A stretch of 64,000 nucleotides of DNA from JAXMAO01 sp046350375 (lineage in GTDB: Bacteria > Planctomycetota > Phycisphaerae > UBA1845 > UTPLA1). Position numbers and translations under genes: made by a program. Position 1 is the first letter of the stretch; each line of letters starts with the position of its first letter. This document shows, in pieces, positions 46,423 through 56,900 of this stretch. The DNA lies in assembly GCA_046350375.1 (NCBI GenBank), contig JAXMAO010000001.1, forward strand, positions 186,001 through 250,000, given 5' to 3'. A model generated the notes under the pieces. The model searched no databases, had not been told where the DNA came from, and saw nothing but the letters and a program-made list of their open reading frames with translations.

Positions 46423-47481
46423 ATGAAACGTGCACTCATCGTCTGTCCCGGTCGCGGCAGCTATGGGCCCACCGAGCTCGGCTACCTCGCGCGGCCCGGT
46501 CGATCGGCCGGCCAGGCGCTGATCGAGCGGGCCGACATCATGCGCGGCCAGTATGACCTGCCCGCCATCTCGGCGATGGACGGCGCGCCGCGCTTCGACC
46601 CCGAGTCGCACCTGCCGGCCCGCAATGCCTCGCCGCTGATCTTCGTCTGCAGCGCGGTCGACGCGCTGCTGATCTCTGAAGAGTTCGAGGTGGTCGCGGT
46701 CGCCGGCAACAGCATGGGCTGGTACACGGCGCTGCACGTGGCCGGCGCGCTGGACTTCGACCACGCGTTTCACCTGGTGCAGACCATGGGGCTGCTGCAG
46801 GAAGAGCACGCCCGCGGCGGGCAGATCATCTACCCCGTCACGGACGAGCAGTGGCGCGCCGACGCGGCCGCGACGGCCGCCGTCGATCACGTCCTCGCCG
46901 AGATCAACGCCGAGCACGGCACCACGCCGATTGCCTTCTGGTCGATCCGCCTGGGGGGCTATGCCGTGCTTGCCGGAAGCAACGAGGCGATCGGCCTGCT
47001 CGAGGCGCGCCTGCCGCCCGTCAAGCGCGGCGGGCGGACCTATCCGCTGGTGCTGCCCGGCCACGCGGCCTATCACACGCCGCTGTTGGCGCCGGCGTCG
47101 GACCGCGCCGTGGAGCAGTTCTCCGAGCTGCCGCTGCAGGGGCCGGCCGTTCCGCTGATCGACGGTCGCGGGCACATCTTCGGCCCGCTGCTGACCGACC
47201 CGGTCGACCTGTTTCGCTACACGTTCGTACCGCAGGTGACGCGGACGTACGACTTCACTCACTCGATTCGCGTCGGGCTGCGCGAGTTCGGACCCGACTG
47301 TGTCATCCTGCTCGGCCCGGGCGAGCAGCTCGGCGGGGCGATCGGGCAGATCATCTGCGCCGAGCGATGGCAGGGAATCGGCGACCGCGTCGCGTTCACC
47401 GAGCGGCAGCAGAGTGACCCGCTGCTGCTCAGCATGGGCCGCGTGGACCAGTTTGCGACCGTTGCGGGGCTGGGGGTGTAG
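46423..47481 (+). CDS. Malonyl-CoA:ACP transacylase-like acyltransferase
   Basis: This 352-residue protein has the FabD/acyltransferase fold: nucleophile motif VAGNSMGWYTAL (Ser97, with Asn where FabD has His in GHSLG), AFHLVQTMGLLQEE, and HAAYHTPLL with His218 matching the catalytic His of FabD. The N-terminus ALIVCPGRGSYGPTELGYL differs from the usual FPGQGSQ but aligns in position. It is longer than FabD by about 40 residues. It may act in a specialised lipid or polyketide-like pathway; no ACP or ketosynthase is near. Start at ATG 46423. Confidence 0.75.
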   Translation: MKRALIVCPGRGSYGPTELGYLARPGRSAGQALIERADIMRGQYDLPAISAMDGAPRFDPESHLPARNASPLIFVCSAVDALLISEEFEVVAVAGNSMGWYTALHVAGALDFDHAFHLVQTMGLLQEEHARGGQIIYPVTDEQWRADAAATAAVDHVLAEINAEHGTTPIAFWSIRLGGYAVLAGSNEAIGLLEARLPPVKRGGRTYPLVLPGHAAYHTPLLAPASDRAVEQFSELPLQGPAVPLIDGRGHIFGPLLTDPVDLFRYTFVPQVTRTYDFTHSIRVGLREFGPDCVILLGPGEQLGGAIGQIICAERWQGIGDRVAFTERQQSDPLLLSMGRVDQFATVAGLGV

Positions 47482-47608
47482 GCACGACGCGGCGCGGCCG
47501 CGCTCCGCGCCGCGCCCGGCCGATGAGCTACCGTCGGCCTCTCTTCCAGTCTCTCAGCCTATTGTGTTGAGCGTGCAAACTATTCACCAAGGATGGATTG
47601 GGCGCGCC

Positions 47609-47959
47609 ATGAGCATTGGTCTGTCAGCGATCAAAGGTGTCGCGCCACGACACGCGGCGGCTTGTCTTACCACGTTATTCCTGACCCTCAGCGGCTGTGC
47701 CGGGCACATTGAGTCGTCCGAGAAGAACGCCTGGATGATGTACATTGAGCGCCAAATTGAACTGGGGCTGCCTTCCTCGTTGCAAGGCAAACCCATTGAT
47801 GAGCGTTTCAATTGTAATAGCTTTGTGACCCAGGGACTTTACAAGTGTTGTCTCGAGTGGGGACCTCTATTGTTCAACAGTTATACCAGTAAGTGGCCAT
47901 GGCACCCGGATAGCGAATATGCGAATACAATTGGGTGGGACTACCCCTACACGAAGTGA
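47609..47959 (+). CDS. Small lipoprotein of unknown function
   Basis: This 116-residue protein has signal and lipobox ACLTTLFLTLSGCAGH. The mature part has IERQIELGLPSSLQGKPIDE, FNCNSFVTQGLYKCC and a Trp/Tyr-rich end (SKWPWHPDSEYANTIGWDYP). It sits in AT-richer DNA at the edge of an RHS island and is followed after 7 bases by another small exported protein. I do not recognise it; it may belong to an RHS tip/partner cassette. The ribosome site is weak. Confidence 0.5.
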   Translation: MSIGLSAIKGVAPRHAAACLTTLFLTLSGCAGHIESSEKNAWMMYIERQIELGLPSSLQGKPIDERFNCNSFVTQGLYKCCLEWGPLLFNSYTSKWPWHPDSEYANTIGWDYPYTK

Positions 47960-47966
47960 GCAGTAG

Positions 47967-48473
47967 ATGCCGAGGCGCAGAAGACGACGTCTGCTTGGAA
48001 TAGCTGTTGTGTCGCTCATGCTGTTGTCAGGCGTACCAATCGGGGAGGAGCTGATTGCCCGGTCGATGGATCGCTATTACGCCATCTCGCGATATGTTTG
48101 GGTGTTGAGTTGGTTTCGCGAGAACAACAGGCCACTTCCGTCCACGATTCAGGAATTCGAGTCTATCTACAGCCACTCTGGGGCGGACCTGGGGGCACGA
48201 TTGCCAACCGCTACAAGCACCTGGCGTCCCGAGTATCGCCCGCCGATCGGCTTGGGAAACGGGCGGTTTCTCGTCTTCGTGGAGCCACGGCGCTCGGGCT
48301 TTCAGCTGCCATCCCGATGGCTGTTTTATGAAATCTTGGATCAAGGTAATTACTCTACATCGGCCGAGACCGTCTGGGAATGGGAGGTTGCCGATCGCAT
48401 TCAGTCGGACAAACGTACAAGGGACGCAGCGCGAGCGCGCTCGAGTTCGATGACCTGGCCCCGACAGCACTGA
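47967..48473 (+). CDS. Small exported/membrane protein of unknown function
   Basis: This 168-residue protein has a basic N-terminus (PRRRRRRLL) and one hydrophobic helix (GIAVVSLMLLSGVPIG), then a soluble domain (YYAISRYVWVLSWFRENNRP, LGNGRFLVFVEPRRSGFQLP). Base composition is lower in GC than housekeeping neighbours. It follows the lipoprotein by 7 bases and is followed directly by an RHS fragment, repeating the partner-then-RHS arrangement of the 2-6 kb island. Function unknown. Confidence 0.5.
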   Translation: MPRRRRRRLLGIAVVSLMLLSGVPIGEELIARSMDRYYAISRYVWVLSWFRENNRPLPSTIQEFESIYSHSGADLGARLPTATSTWRPEYRPPIGLGNGRFLVFVEPRRSGFQLPSRWLFYEILDQGNYSTSAETVWEWEVADRIQSDKRTRDAARARSSSMTWPRQH

Positions 48474-48749
48474 GTGATCAATGACTCGGCACACCGTGCG
48501 CTCGCCGCGGGTCTGCTAGAAAACACCCCAATCAGTCTAGGTCGCATCCAGTGGGACGCCGAGAACCTGCTGAAGGTTGTGCTGCCCGCGACGACGCAGC
48601 CGACGGCGGGTGACTTGAAGTCGGTCTATGACTACGATTACCTCGGCCGGCGGACGCGGAAACGGGTGTATCACTCGGACGCGGGCGCGACTACATATTG
48701 TTCGCGTGTATTTCGCTACGCGTGCACCAGTGCGGCCGGCTACGGCTAA
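48474..48749 (+). pseudogene. Short orphan RHS fragment
   Basis: After about 20 unrelated codons the frame matches RHS block A (IQWDAENLLKVVLPATTQPT, DLKSVYDYDYLGRRTRKRVY) and then ends in unrelated sequence. It is too short to be functional and marks a recombination remnant immediately after the preceding partner-like gene. Confidence 0.7.
48551..48660 (+). repeat. RHS block A, copy 3 (partial)
   Basis: Matches the last 110 bp of 2074..2205 and 5764..5895 with a few substitutions. Confidence 0.8.
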
Positions 48750-48780
48750 CCGTCCGGCGCCAATTCGTGAGAGTCCGATC

Positions 48781-49560
48781 GTGACAACCATTCGAAGGCA
48801 CACGCCGCGGTTCGCGACTGCCTTGGTGACGTTTCTTGTGACTTCTGCGCTCTCCGACGCCTTAGTAACACACATCATGGAAAGTGGACTGCCTAGCGTT
48901 CACAACATCCTTGTGGGCAGCCTAGACCAAGGACGACTGTCGCGACGCATGTTCGAGGCAATTGTTACACCCAGCGATCTCCTGTGTGATTACTGGCCGC
49001 AGTTGTTGGCCTCTTTCGCCGTCGTGCTGGGCTTCGAATGTCGCTCGAGGCGACGCGTGGCACGAATGCGCTCGCAAGTTGAGTCGAGAGATGCTGACGA
49101 ACACAGTCGCCCGCGGCGGGCCCAGGGGCGCAGATTCGCGCTGCGCCAAGCGGTTGCGATAGTGGCTGGGGCGCTTGCGTTCGGGTTCTTCCCACCAGAA
49201 TGGGAGTTTGGATATGTCGAGCTTGCGCTCGATGACTTGGGGTACCATCCTTCCGGTTGGTTCGGCGTTGAACGGTACACTTCCGAGCGCCTGCTCAACG
49301 ACCTCATGGCCCAGTACTACGATACTCGCTTCATGCTCGGCGGTCTGACGGCGGGCTTCGCCGTGTTCTGGATTGTTGGCGGCCACCTTCGGTCTCCTCT
49401 CAAACCAAACGTGCCGACGTGCCGGAAATGCGGATACCTGTTGCGGGGGTTGACTTCGACACGCTGCCCGGAATGCGGGTTGACGTTCGACCCCTCAGTC
49501 TTGGACACGGATCGACGCGTGCCAACAAAGCATGGACACGGCGGCACCGCGCAATGTTGA
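48781..49560 (+). CDS. Membrane protein with C-terminal zinc ribbon
   Basis: This 259-residue protein starts at GTG 48781; an upstream start would read into the RHS remnant. Hydrophobic segments are FATALVTFLVTSALSDAL, PQLLASFAVVLGF, AVAIVAGALAFGFFP and GGLTAGFAVFWIVGG, so about four helices. The C-terminal ribbon CRKCGYLLRGLTSTRCPECG matches the one at 44719..45420. Proteins with this tail are common in planctomycetes and of unknown role. Its position after an RHS fragment is like the other partner genes. Confidence 0.6.
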   Translation: MTTIRRHTPRFATALVTFLVTSALSDALVTHIMESGLPSVHNILVGSLDQGRLSRRMFEAIVTPSDLLCDYWPQLLASFAVVLGFECRSRRRVARMRSQVESRDADEHSRPRRAQGRRFALRQAVAIVAGALAFGFFPPEWEFGYVELALDDLGYHPSGWFGVERYTSERLLNDLMAQYYDTRFMLGGLTAGFAVFWIVGGHLRSPLKPNVPTCRKCGYLLRGLTSTRCPECGLTFDPSVLDTDRRVPTKHGHGGTAQC

Positions 49561-49866
49561 ACGGTCCCGAGCCCGATGGCGGGAAATACTCACCTGGTCG
49601 CAGAGAACACAGTGAACCCCAATCTATAGGCAGGGCGCTCGATGGCGCTGCATGCCCCACCTGGCCCGGGTGCGATTCCCCAGCGGTGCACGCGGCCCGC
49701 GCCGCCTCAGTGCCGAGCGGCGCCCTCCGTCCGCGCCCGGCGCCGGGCCTGGCTGGCTGCCGACCCGCCTGGTGAAAGAGCCCAACGCCCTTTTCAGGTA
49801 TGATGCCCGTCGACCATTCGCGTTCGCGGCCGGGCTCAGTCACAAGGCACTCAGGGGAGAAGCGGC
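49561..49866. other. Intergenic region
   Basis: No gene recognised. Short GC-rich stretch with AGGGGAGAAGCGGC just before the ATG at 49867 as a possible ribosome site. Confidence 0.4.
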
Positions 49867-52800
49867 ATGTCGATGCGAGGACAGCGCGCCAGGGCGTCCA
49901 TCGTTGCGAAGCGGCAATTGGGGATCCGCCGACTCTGCGGTTGCGTGGCGTTCGGGCTCATCATTGCGGGCGCAGCCGTCGGACAGGTCAAGGAAGATGG
50001 CGGTCCCAAGTCGCCCGGGGCGCGGCCGGATGCGAACGGGCCGTTTGACAACGGACAGTTCGTGAAGGAGTCGCCTTTGCGGCCGGCCGGAACTGGGGCG
50101 GCTGGCGAGCCGGCGCCGGTTTTGACCGACGCGCGGCGGGCAGGGTTGAGCGATGGTGCGGCCGGTCCACTCGGATCGCCGAGGCCAATCTCGGCGGTGG
50201 TCGCGACGATGATCGCCAACAGCGCAGACCATCACGGCGTTCCCGAGACGCGTCTCGACGCACTGGATTCCGAGGCGCTCATTCAAGACGAAGCACAGTG
50301 CCCGGGCGGTTGCAAGCGGCAGCGGATCAGCGTCGGGCGGGAGGTGCGGGTCTCCGACGAGGTGGGCACCTGGCGCGACGTGGCCGGGTTCGGGCGAATC
50401 TGGAGCGCTGACATCGTTTCGACCGGCGCGGTCGGGCTGCGCGTGCACTTCTCGGAGGTCGAACTGCCGTTTGGCGTGCAACTGTTCGTCTATTCGCCGG
50501 CCCATCCGGAAGGGGTGGACGGGCCGCACGAGAACCGCGGCCCGCTTGATGACGGGTCATTCTGGAGCGGGACGATCGAGGGCGAACGGGCGCGCGTCGA
50601 GCTGTTCGTGCCGCAGGAGGCGGCCGTCGCCGACGTGCAGCCGCCCAGGATCGACCAGATTCAGCACCTGTATCGCGATCCGCTGAGCGCTGAGCTGGGC
50701 GGCCCGCGCGGGACGTGTCACAACGACGTGACCTGCTTTTCGGCATTCACCAACGTCAGCCACGGCGTGGCGCGGATCAGCTTCGTCGAGAGCGGGAACG
50801 GGTTTCTCTGCACCGGCTCGTTCATCAATCCGGAAAATGGCGATCTGACGCCCTATTTCCTGACGTCGAACACCTGCATCGCCACGAACGCGGTCGCACA
50901 GACGACGCAGTTCTTCTGGCTGTACCAGACTTCGAGCTGCAACGGCACGCCGCCGACGCTGAGCAGCGTTCCCAAGTCGAGCGTCGCCACGCTGTCGGTG
51001 ACGGGCACCAGCTCCGATTTCACGATTCTCATGGAAGAAGGCGCGCTGCCGTGCGGGCTGTTCTGGCCAGGCTTCGACACAAACGCGATCGCGAACGGAC
51101 AGGCGTCCAGCTGCATCCACCATCCGCAAGGGGGCGCCAAGCGGATCAGTTTCGGAACCAAGGCGACGGCGGATTCGTCGTTCTGTTCCACCGGCAACCC
51201 GAATTTCCTGCGGATCAACTGGACCGACGGCACGAGCGAAAGCGGCTCCGAAGGGGCGCCCATCTTTCGCAACGACACACTGCGCGTCTATGGGCAGCTC
51301 TCGTGCGGACCGGCCAACTGCGCTACCCCGACGTTCGACAATTTCGGGGCCATGCAGGCGACCTGGTCCGGAAGCGCGACGGTACAGTCGCTCTTGGCCG
51401 GCGGCAGTGACGACGCCCTGGAGCCGAACCATTCCTGTGCGACCGCGATCACCATTTCCGAGGGCACCTTCAGCAGCCGGGTCGTCAAGTTCAATCACGA
51501 TGACTGGTTCAAGATCGCGGTGGCGGCGGGTGGAACGCTCTCGGTAACGCTGACCTTCACGAACGCCAACGGCAACATCGACCTGGAGCTGTTCGGCACC
51601 TGCGGCGGGGCGGCCCTGGCGACGTCTGAGGGAACGTCGAACGTCGAGTCGATCGTCTACACGAACCCCGGAGCCGCCACCAACCTGTTGCTGCACGTGT
51701 TCCTCTCTGATTGCGACACGCGGAACAGTTACACGATGGTGGCCTCGGCGTCGCTGCCGAATGACACGTGCGCGACGGCGACCGTCATCCCGAGTACGGC
51801 GACCGCATTCAACCCGGCGGCCTACAGCACGGCGCAGGCCGACGCCAGCGCCGGCGAGCCGCAGGAGACGTGCGAGGTCGCCGGCGCCGGCGTGAGTAAC
51901 ACCGTCTGGTACACCTTCACGCCGTGCGGCAGCGGGACCGTGACGATCGACACGTTTGGAAGCACTTACAACACCGTGCTGTCGATGTTCACCGGCTCGT
52001 GCGGCGCGGCGGCGCAGGTGGCCTGCAGCGACGACGCCATCGGCACGCAGGCCCGCCTGCTGAACGTGCCGGTGGTGGCCGGCACGACTTACCTGATCAA
52101 GGTGAGCGATTACAACCTGACGGCTGGCGGCGGGACGCTGGATTTCAATTTCTCGTACACGCCGACCGCGCCGCCGAACGATGCGTGCTCGGCGGCGATT
52201 GTCATTCCCGGCAACGCGGCCGCGTTCAACCCGACCCCGTTCTGCACGGTCGGAGCGACCTCGGCCCCGAGCGACCCGGAGGAAAGCTGCGGGTTCACGA
52301 CCAACAGCAATACTGTCTGGTACAGCTTCTCGCCGTGCGACAACGGCCGCATCACGGTCGACACAAACGGCAGCGACTATGACACGGTGCTGTCCATCTT
52401 CACGGGGACGTGCGGCAGCGCGGCGGAACTGGCCTGCGACGATGACAGCGGGACCGGGCTCAATTCGCAGCTTGTCAATGTGCCGGTGGTCCGCGGGACG
52501 GACTACCTGATCAAGGTGGCAGACTTCGGCAACCCGGACGGCGGCCTGCTCAATTTCAACTTCTCGTACACGCCGACCAGCGTGTTGCCGAATGACATCT
52601 GCGCCACGGCGACGCTCATTCCCAAGAACACGCTCACCTTTGCGCCCACCCCCTATTGCACCATGGCGGCAAACGCCACGGTCTCCGAGCCGCAGGAGAG
52701 CTGCGAAGTCGGCGGTGTCGGCGTGAGCAACACGGTCTGGTACGCCTTCAATCCCTGCACCGACGGAACCATCAGCCTGGACACCAACGGCAGCGACTAC

Positions 52801-53574
52801 GACACCGTGTTGTCGGTGTTTCGCGGCACGTGCGGCTCTGCCGTGCAGGTGGCGTGCGATGACGACAGCGGCACCGGCAGCAATTCGCAGTTGACCAACG
52901 TCTCCGTGACCGGCGGATTGTCATACCTCATCAAGATCGCCGACTACGGCGGACCAAACGGCGGCACGCTGCTGTTTCATCTTTCATTCGCGCCGGTGCC
53001 GCCCGCGAACGACCTGTGCAGCGCAGCCACCGTGATCCCCACCAGCGTCTTTAATCCGCCGCCTTTCTGCACGCTGGGGGCGACCAGCACCGCCGGCGAA
53101 CCGGCCGAAAGCTGCGGCTTCCCGCCCAACGGCAGCAGCGTGTGGTATCGCTTCGTCCCGACCGTCGGCGGCCTGGCAGACATCGATACCGTCGGGAGCA
53201 ACTACGACACGGTGCTGTCGGTCTTCTCCGGGTCGTGCGCGCTGCCCGTGCTGATCGCGTGCAACGACGACTTCGATGGCGTGGCGTCGAGCCTGTCGGG
53301 CGTTCCGATGGCCGCCGGAACCACCTATCTCATCAAGGTCGCGAGCTTCGGGACGACCAACGGCGGAGCCCTCGACTTCAATTTCTCGCTCGCCTTGCGC
53401 GGTGACATGAACTGTGACGGCGTCATCAATGCGGCGGACCAGCCGCTGTTTGTCGCGGCGCTGCTCGGGCTGGGCAGCTTCGACGGATGCGACATCAACC
53501 GGGCCGACATGAACGGAGACGGCCACATCAACGGCCGCGATGCGCAGAGCTTCGTGCAGGCGCTGTTCCCGTAG
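49867..53574 (+). CDS. Giant secreted protein: lysyl-endopeptidase-like domain without catalytic His/Ser, PPC-type repeats, dockerin-like end
   Basis: This 1235-residue protein has a signal peptide (VAFGLIIAGAAVGQ) and a beta domain, then a trypsin-fold region of the lysyl-endopeptidase type (about residues 280-512; GVARISFVESGNGFLCTGSF). The active sites are altered: the His position in FLTSNTC is Thr336 and the Ser position in GSEGAPIF is Glu462, while Asp384 (SSDFTIL) is kept. Proteolysis is therefore unlikely. A PPC-like domain and four repeats of about 125 residues follow (NDTCATATVIP, VWYTFTPCGSG, ACSDDAIG, TTYLIKV). A dockerin-like module ends the protein (DMNCDGVINAADQP, DMNGDGHINGRDAQ). 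Confidence 0.8.
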   Translation: MSMRGQRARASIVAKRQLGIRRLCGCVAFGLIIAGAAVGQVKEDGGPKSPGARPDANGPFDNGQFVKESPLRPAGTGAAGEPAPVLTDARRAGLSDGAAGPLGSPRPISAVVATMIANSADHHGVPETRLDALDSEALIQDEAQCPGGCKRQRISVGREVRVSDEVGTWRDVAGFGRIWSADIVSTGAVGLRVHFSEVELPFGVQLFVYSPAHPEGVDGPHENRGPLDDGSFWSGTIEGERARVELFVPQEAAVADVQPPRIDQIQHLYRDPLSAELGGPRGTCHNDVTCFSAFTNVSHGVARISFVESGNGFLCTGSFINPENGDLTPYFLTSNTCIATNAVAQTTQFFWLYQTSSCNGTPPTLSSVPKSSVATLSVTGTSSDFTILMEEGALPCGLFWPGFDTNAIANGQASSCIHHPQGGAKRISFGTKATADSSFCSTGNPNFLRINWTDGTSESGSEGAPIFRNDTLRVYGQLSCGPANCATPTFDNFGAMQATWSGSATVQSLLAGGSDDALEPNHSCATAITISEGTFSSRVVKFNHDDWFKIAVAAGGTLSVTLTFTNANGNIDLELFGTCGGAALATSEGTSNVESIVYTNPGAATNLLLHVFLSDCDTRNSYTMVASASLPNDTCATATVIPSTATAFNPAAYSTAQADASAGEPQETCEVAGAGVSNTVWYTFTPCGSGTVTIDTFGSTYNTVLSMFTGSCGAAAQVACSDDAIGTQARLLNVPVVAGTTYLIKVSDYNLTAGGGTLDFNFSYTPTAPPNDACSAAIVIPGNAAAFNPTPFCTVGATSAPSDPEESCGFTTNSNTVWYSFSPCDNGRITVDTNGSDYDTVLSIFTGTCGSAAELACDDDSGTGLNSQLVNVPVVRGTDYLIKVADFGNPDGGLLNFNFSYTPTSVLPNDICATATLIPKNTLTFAPTPYCTMAANATVSEPQESCEVGGVGVSNTVWYAFNPCTDGTISLDTNGSDYDTVLSVFRGTCGSAVQVACDDDSGTGSNSQLTNVSVTGGLSYLIKIADYGGPNGGTLLFHLSFAPVPPANDLCSAATVIPTSVFNPPPFCTLGATSTAGEPAESCGFPPNGSSVWYRFVPTVGGLADIDTVGSNYDTVLSVFSGSCALPVLIACNDDFDGVASSLSGVPMAAGTTYLIKVASFGTTNGGALDFNFSLALRGDMNCDGVINAADQPLFVAALLGLGSFDGCDINRADMNGDGHINGRDAQSFVQALFP

Positions 53575-53901
53575 CGATCGACCCGGACCCGATGGGGCGG
53601 AACCTGACCGGCGGGGCATTGCGGCCCGCAGGCGACGGCGTCAAATCGTCTCGACCGACTGCGGCCGGCCGGAGCCGAGCCACCGTGAGTAGCGGGTGTC
53701 GAACCCGCAATGATAACGACTTACGAAAGCGACAATCCCCGTCGTGACCGATTACGCGACGCGCCACAGCCGTTGAAGGGTCGCATCGATCGTCAAGAAT
53801 GCGCGGGCCACGGCGCTTGTTGAAGTAGTTCTCATACGTTATGATCCACACCTCATCTTCTCAGCCGGTTCTGCCAGGAACCACTCTGGGAGGCTGATAT
53901 C
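53575..53901. other. Intergenic region with a T-arm-like hairpin
   Basis: At 53692..53708, read on the minus strand, GCGGG-TTCGACA-CCCGC forms a perfect tRNA T arm, but no matching acceptor or anticodon arm could be built around it. It may be a tRNA remnant or chance. No gene recognised; a promoter lies at 53817..53845. Confidence 0.4.
53817..53845 (+). promoter_or_regulatory. Sigma70-like promoter for the giant LamG protein
   Basis: TTGTTG, a 17-base spacer and TATGAT lie 57 bases before the ATG at 53902. Confidence 0.45.
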
Positions 53902-56900
53902 ATGAACCCCACTCACCGCCGAACCGATCCAGCCGACTGTTTCGAGTCGAACCGGCCGCACCCCGCGCCGACCCGCCGCTCGACCGCGCTGGGACCGGCC
54001 CTGGCCATTCTCGCGGCGCTCGCCGTGCCCGGCACGCTTCGCGGCCAGGACTGCAACAGCAACGGCATCCCGGATGCCGACGAACTCCAGGGCACGCACG
54101 CCGCGCTCGACTTCGACGGCGCGGACGACTACGTGCGGATTCCCCGATCCGCGGTCATCGAACCGAGAAACGAGATGACGTTTGAGGCCTGGGTCCGACC
54201 CGATACCGTCGGGTCTTCCAATGCGATGGTCTGCCGCTATTCGGCGAGCTTCGGGGCGGGCTACATCGTCGCGTGGCAGTGGAGCAGCGGCGGCCGAATC
54301 CAGGTGCGCATTGATGGAGCGACCAGTGGAAGCCTCATCATTCAGGACACGACTCCGACATCCAGTTACAACGGCCAGTGGCAGCACGTCGCCTTCACCT
54401 ATTCGGTTTCCGCCAACTCGGTGAAGTTGTTCGTCAACGGCGTGCAGAAGGCCAGCGCTGCCGCCCTCGGCGCGCTGAACTACTCCAACGCCGACCTGTT
54501 CATCGGCAACAGCCTGCTCGGCAGCGGCGATGACTTCGACGGCCGAATCGATGAATTGCGCATCTGGAATGTCGCCCGAACTCAGGCCCAGATCAACACC
54601 GACCGCGTCCGCCGCCTCGTGGGCAACGAGCCTGGACTGGTGGGCTATTGGCGGTTCGATGCCGGCAGCGGTCAGGTCGTCGCCGACGCGACGGCCAACG
54701 GCGTCAATGGCACTCTCGGCGGAAGTTCCGCGGTCGAGGCAGTTGACCCCGCGTGGGTCGTCGGCGGCGCGCCGCTGTTCATGAACGACTGCAACGGCAA
54801 CGGCATTCTCGACGTGTGCGACATCGCGGCCGCCAGCAGTCAGGACTGCAACTCGAACGGGTTGCCGGATGAATGCGAAGTCGGCGGACTCGCGGACTGC
54901 AACTCCAACGGCGTCAAAGACCTATGCGATCTGTTTCTGGGCACCGCGCAGGACTGCAATACGAACAACATTCCGGATACGTGCGACATCGCAGCCGGAG
55001 CCATGGACCTGGACGTCAATGGCGTTCCGGATGCGTGCGTTTTTCCGTTGGTCTATGAGCGCGTGAAGCCTTGCAGCCGGGTCTTCCTCGTTCCCGATGA
55101 CGCGATCGACGGCGTTCGCGTTCGCAATCGAAGCGGCGCGGCCGTGTCAACCTTGCTGCCCGGCCAACTGGACTACGTTGGCGGCGGGATTTCGCTCGAT
55201 CCGGCCGGCAACCTGCTGGTCACCGAGTGGAATCGCGATCGCATCGCCGTGATTTCGCGGAGCGGCACCCTGGTCCGGACCATTACCGGTGGCGGGCTGG
55301 ACGGTCCGCACAGCGCCACCATGACTCCTGCCGGGACGATCGCCGTCTGTAGTTATCTCACCGACAGCATCAAGTTTTTCACCGTCACCGGCGATTATCT
55401 CTCCAACCTCTCACATGCCAACGGCACGCAGGACCCGCAATGCCTGGCCTACGATCGCTCCGGCAACCTCTATGTCGGCTGCCGAAACAACGGTACGGGC
55501 CATGTCGCCAAGTTCAATCCGCAATTACAGTTCGTGACTTACATCGGTCAAGGCACCTTCGCGCCGCACCCGCTGGACATGGCCTTCGACTCCGGTCAGA
55601 ACCTCTACGTCACCACGCCTGGCATGATCCGAAAGTTCAATCCGGCCGGCACGCTGATCCAGACCATCACCGCCGTCAATCTGGACCCGAAGGGCATCGC
55701 GATTGACGAGTCGGGCCGCCTGTGGGTTACCAACAACACCACGCGCACGATCTTCCGATTCAACTCGGCTGGCGCATATCTCGATACGATCGACATCGAC
55801 CTCGGCCTTCCCGGCTCAGGCCCGCCAACGCTCTACGGAATCGCCTTGGACGTGAAACCCGACGGCGACTGCAACAGCAACGGCACCGGCGACGCCTGCG
55901 ACATCGACGCCGGGGCAACCGATTGCGACGGCGACGGAATCCTCGATTCGTGCCAAGTGTCGGGCAACGACTGCAATAGCAATGGGGTGCTCGACCGCTG
56001 CGAAAGTGGCGATTGCAACAGCAACGGCGTCCGCGACGTCTGCGATATTCTCGCCGGCGCGACGGATTGCAACAGCAACGGCCTGCCCGATTCATGCGAA
56101 TTGTCCGGGCCGCTCAGCGTGCCTGGAGCGACGGTCTCTCCAATCAATGGTCGGCGCTACCTGTTGTCTGCGCCGTTGACCTGGACGAACGCCGAGGCAG
56201 TCGCGGTTTCGTTGGGCGGGCACCTCGCCACCGTTCGCAGCGCCGCCGAAAACCAGTGGCTTCTGAATTTCGTGCTGGCCAACAGCTCGGCCGACCGGGC
56301 CTGGATCGGATTCAATGACGTTGCGACGGAGGGCTATTTCGTCTGGACGAGCGGCGAGCCGGCGATCTACACCAACTGGTATCCCGGCGAGCCCAACAAC
56401 AGCGGCAACGAGGACTGGGTGGAGATGTTGTGCCGCGTCGCTACGCCCGGCACCTGGAACGACTCGCCCGGCAATCTGAACCAGCCTGGCATCATGGAAT
56501 TCCCACCGCTTTCCGATTGCAACAGCAACGGCGTTCTCGATTCCTGCGACATCGCCTCGGGCAGCAGCGGCGACTGCGACACCAACGGCGTGCCGGATGA
56601 CTGCCAGCCCAACACCGACTGCAACAACAACGGCGTTCGCGACCTGTGCGAGGCCGGCGGCATGGTCGACTGCGACGGCGACGGCGTCACCAACTTCTGC
56701 CAGATCGCCGGCGGCGCGCCGGACTGCAACGGCAACTGGATCCCCGACAACTGCGACAGCGGTGTCGGCGACTTCGCACTCAGCTTCGACGGCTCCAACG
56801 ACATCGTCCGCGTGCCGCGTTCGGTCACGCTCGAGCCGGCCAACGAACTGACCGTTGAATGTTGGGTCAAGCCGCGATCGGTCGGACAGTCCAACGCGCG

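Noticed and set aside
49640..49710. A tRNA-like stretch in the intergenic region before 49867
   Set aside because: The T-loop consensus is not met and no cloverleaf could be folded.
53692..53708. A tRNA gene around a perfect T-arm hairpin on the minus strand
   Set aside because: No matching acceptor stem, D arm or 5-bp anticodon stem could be formed with the flanking bases.
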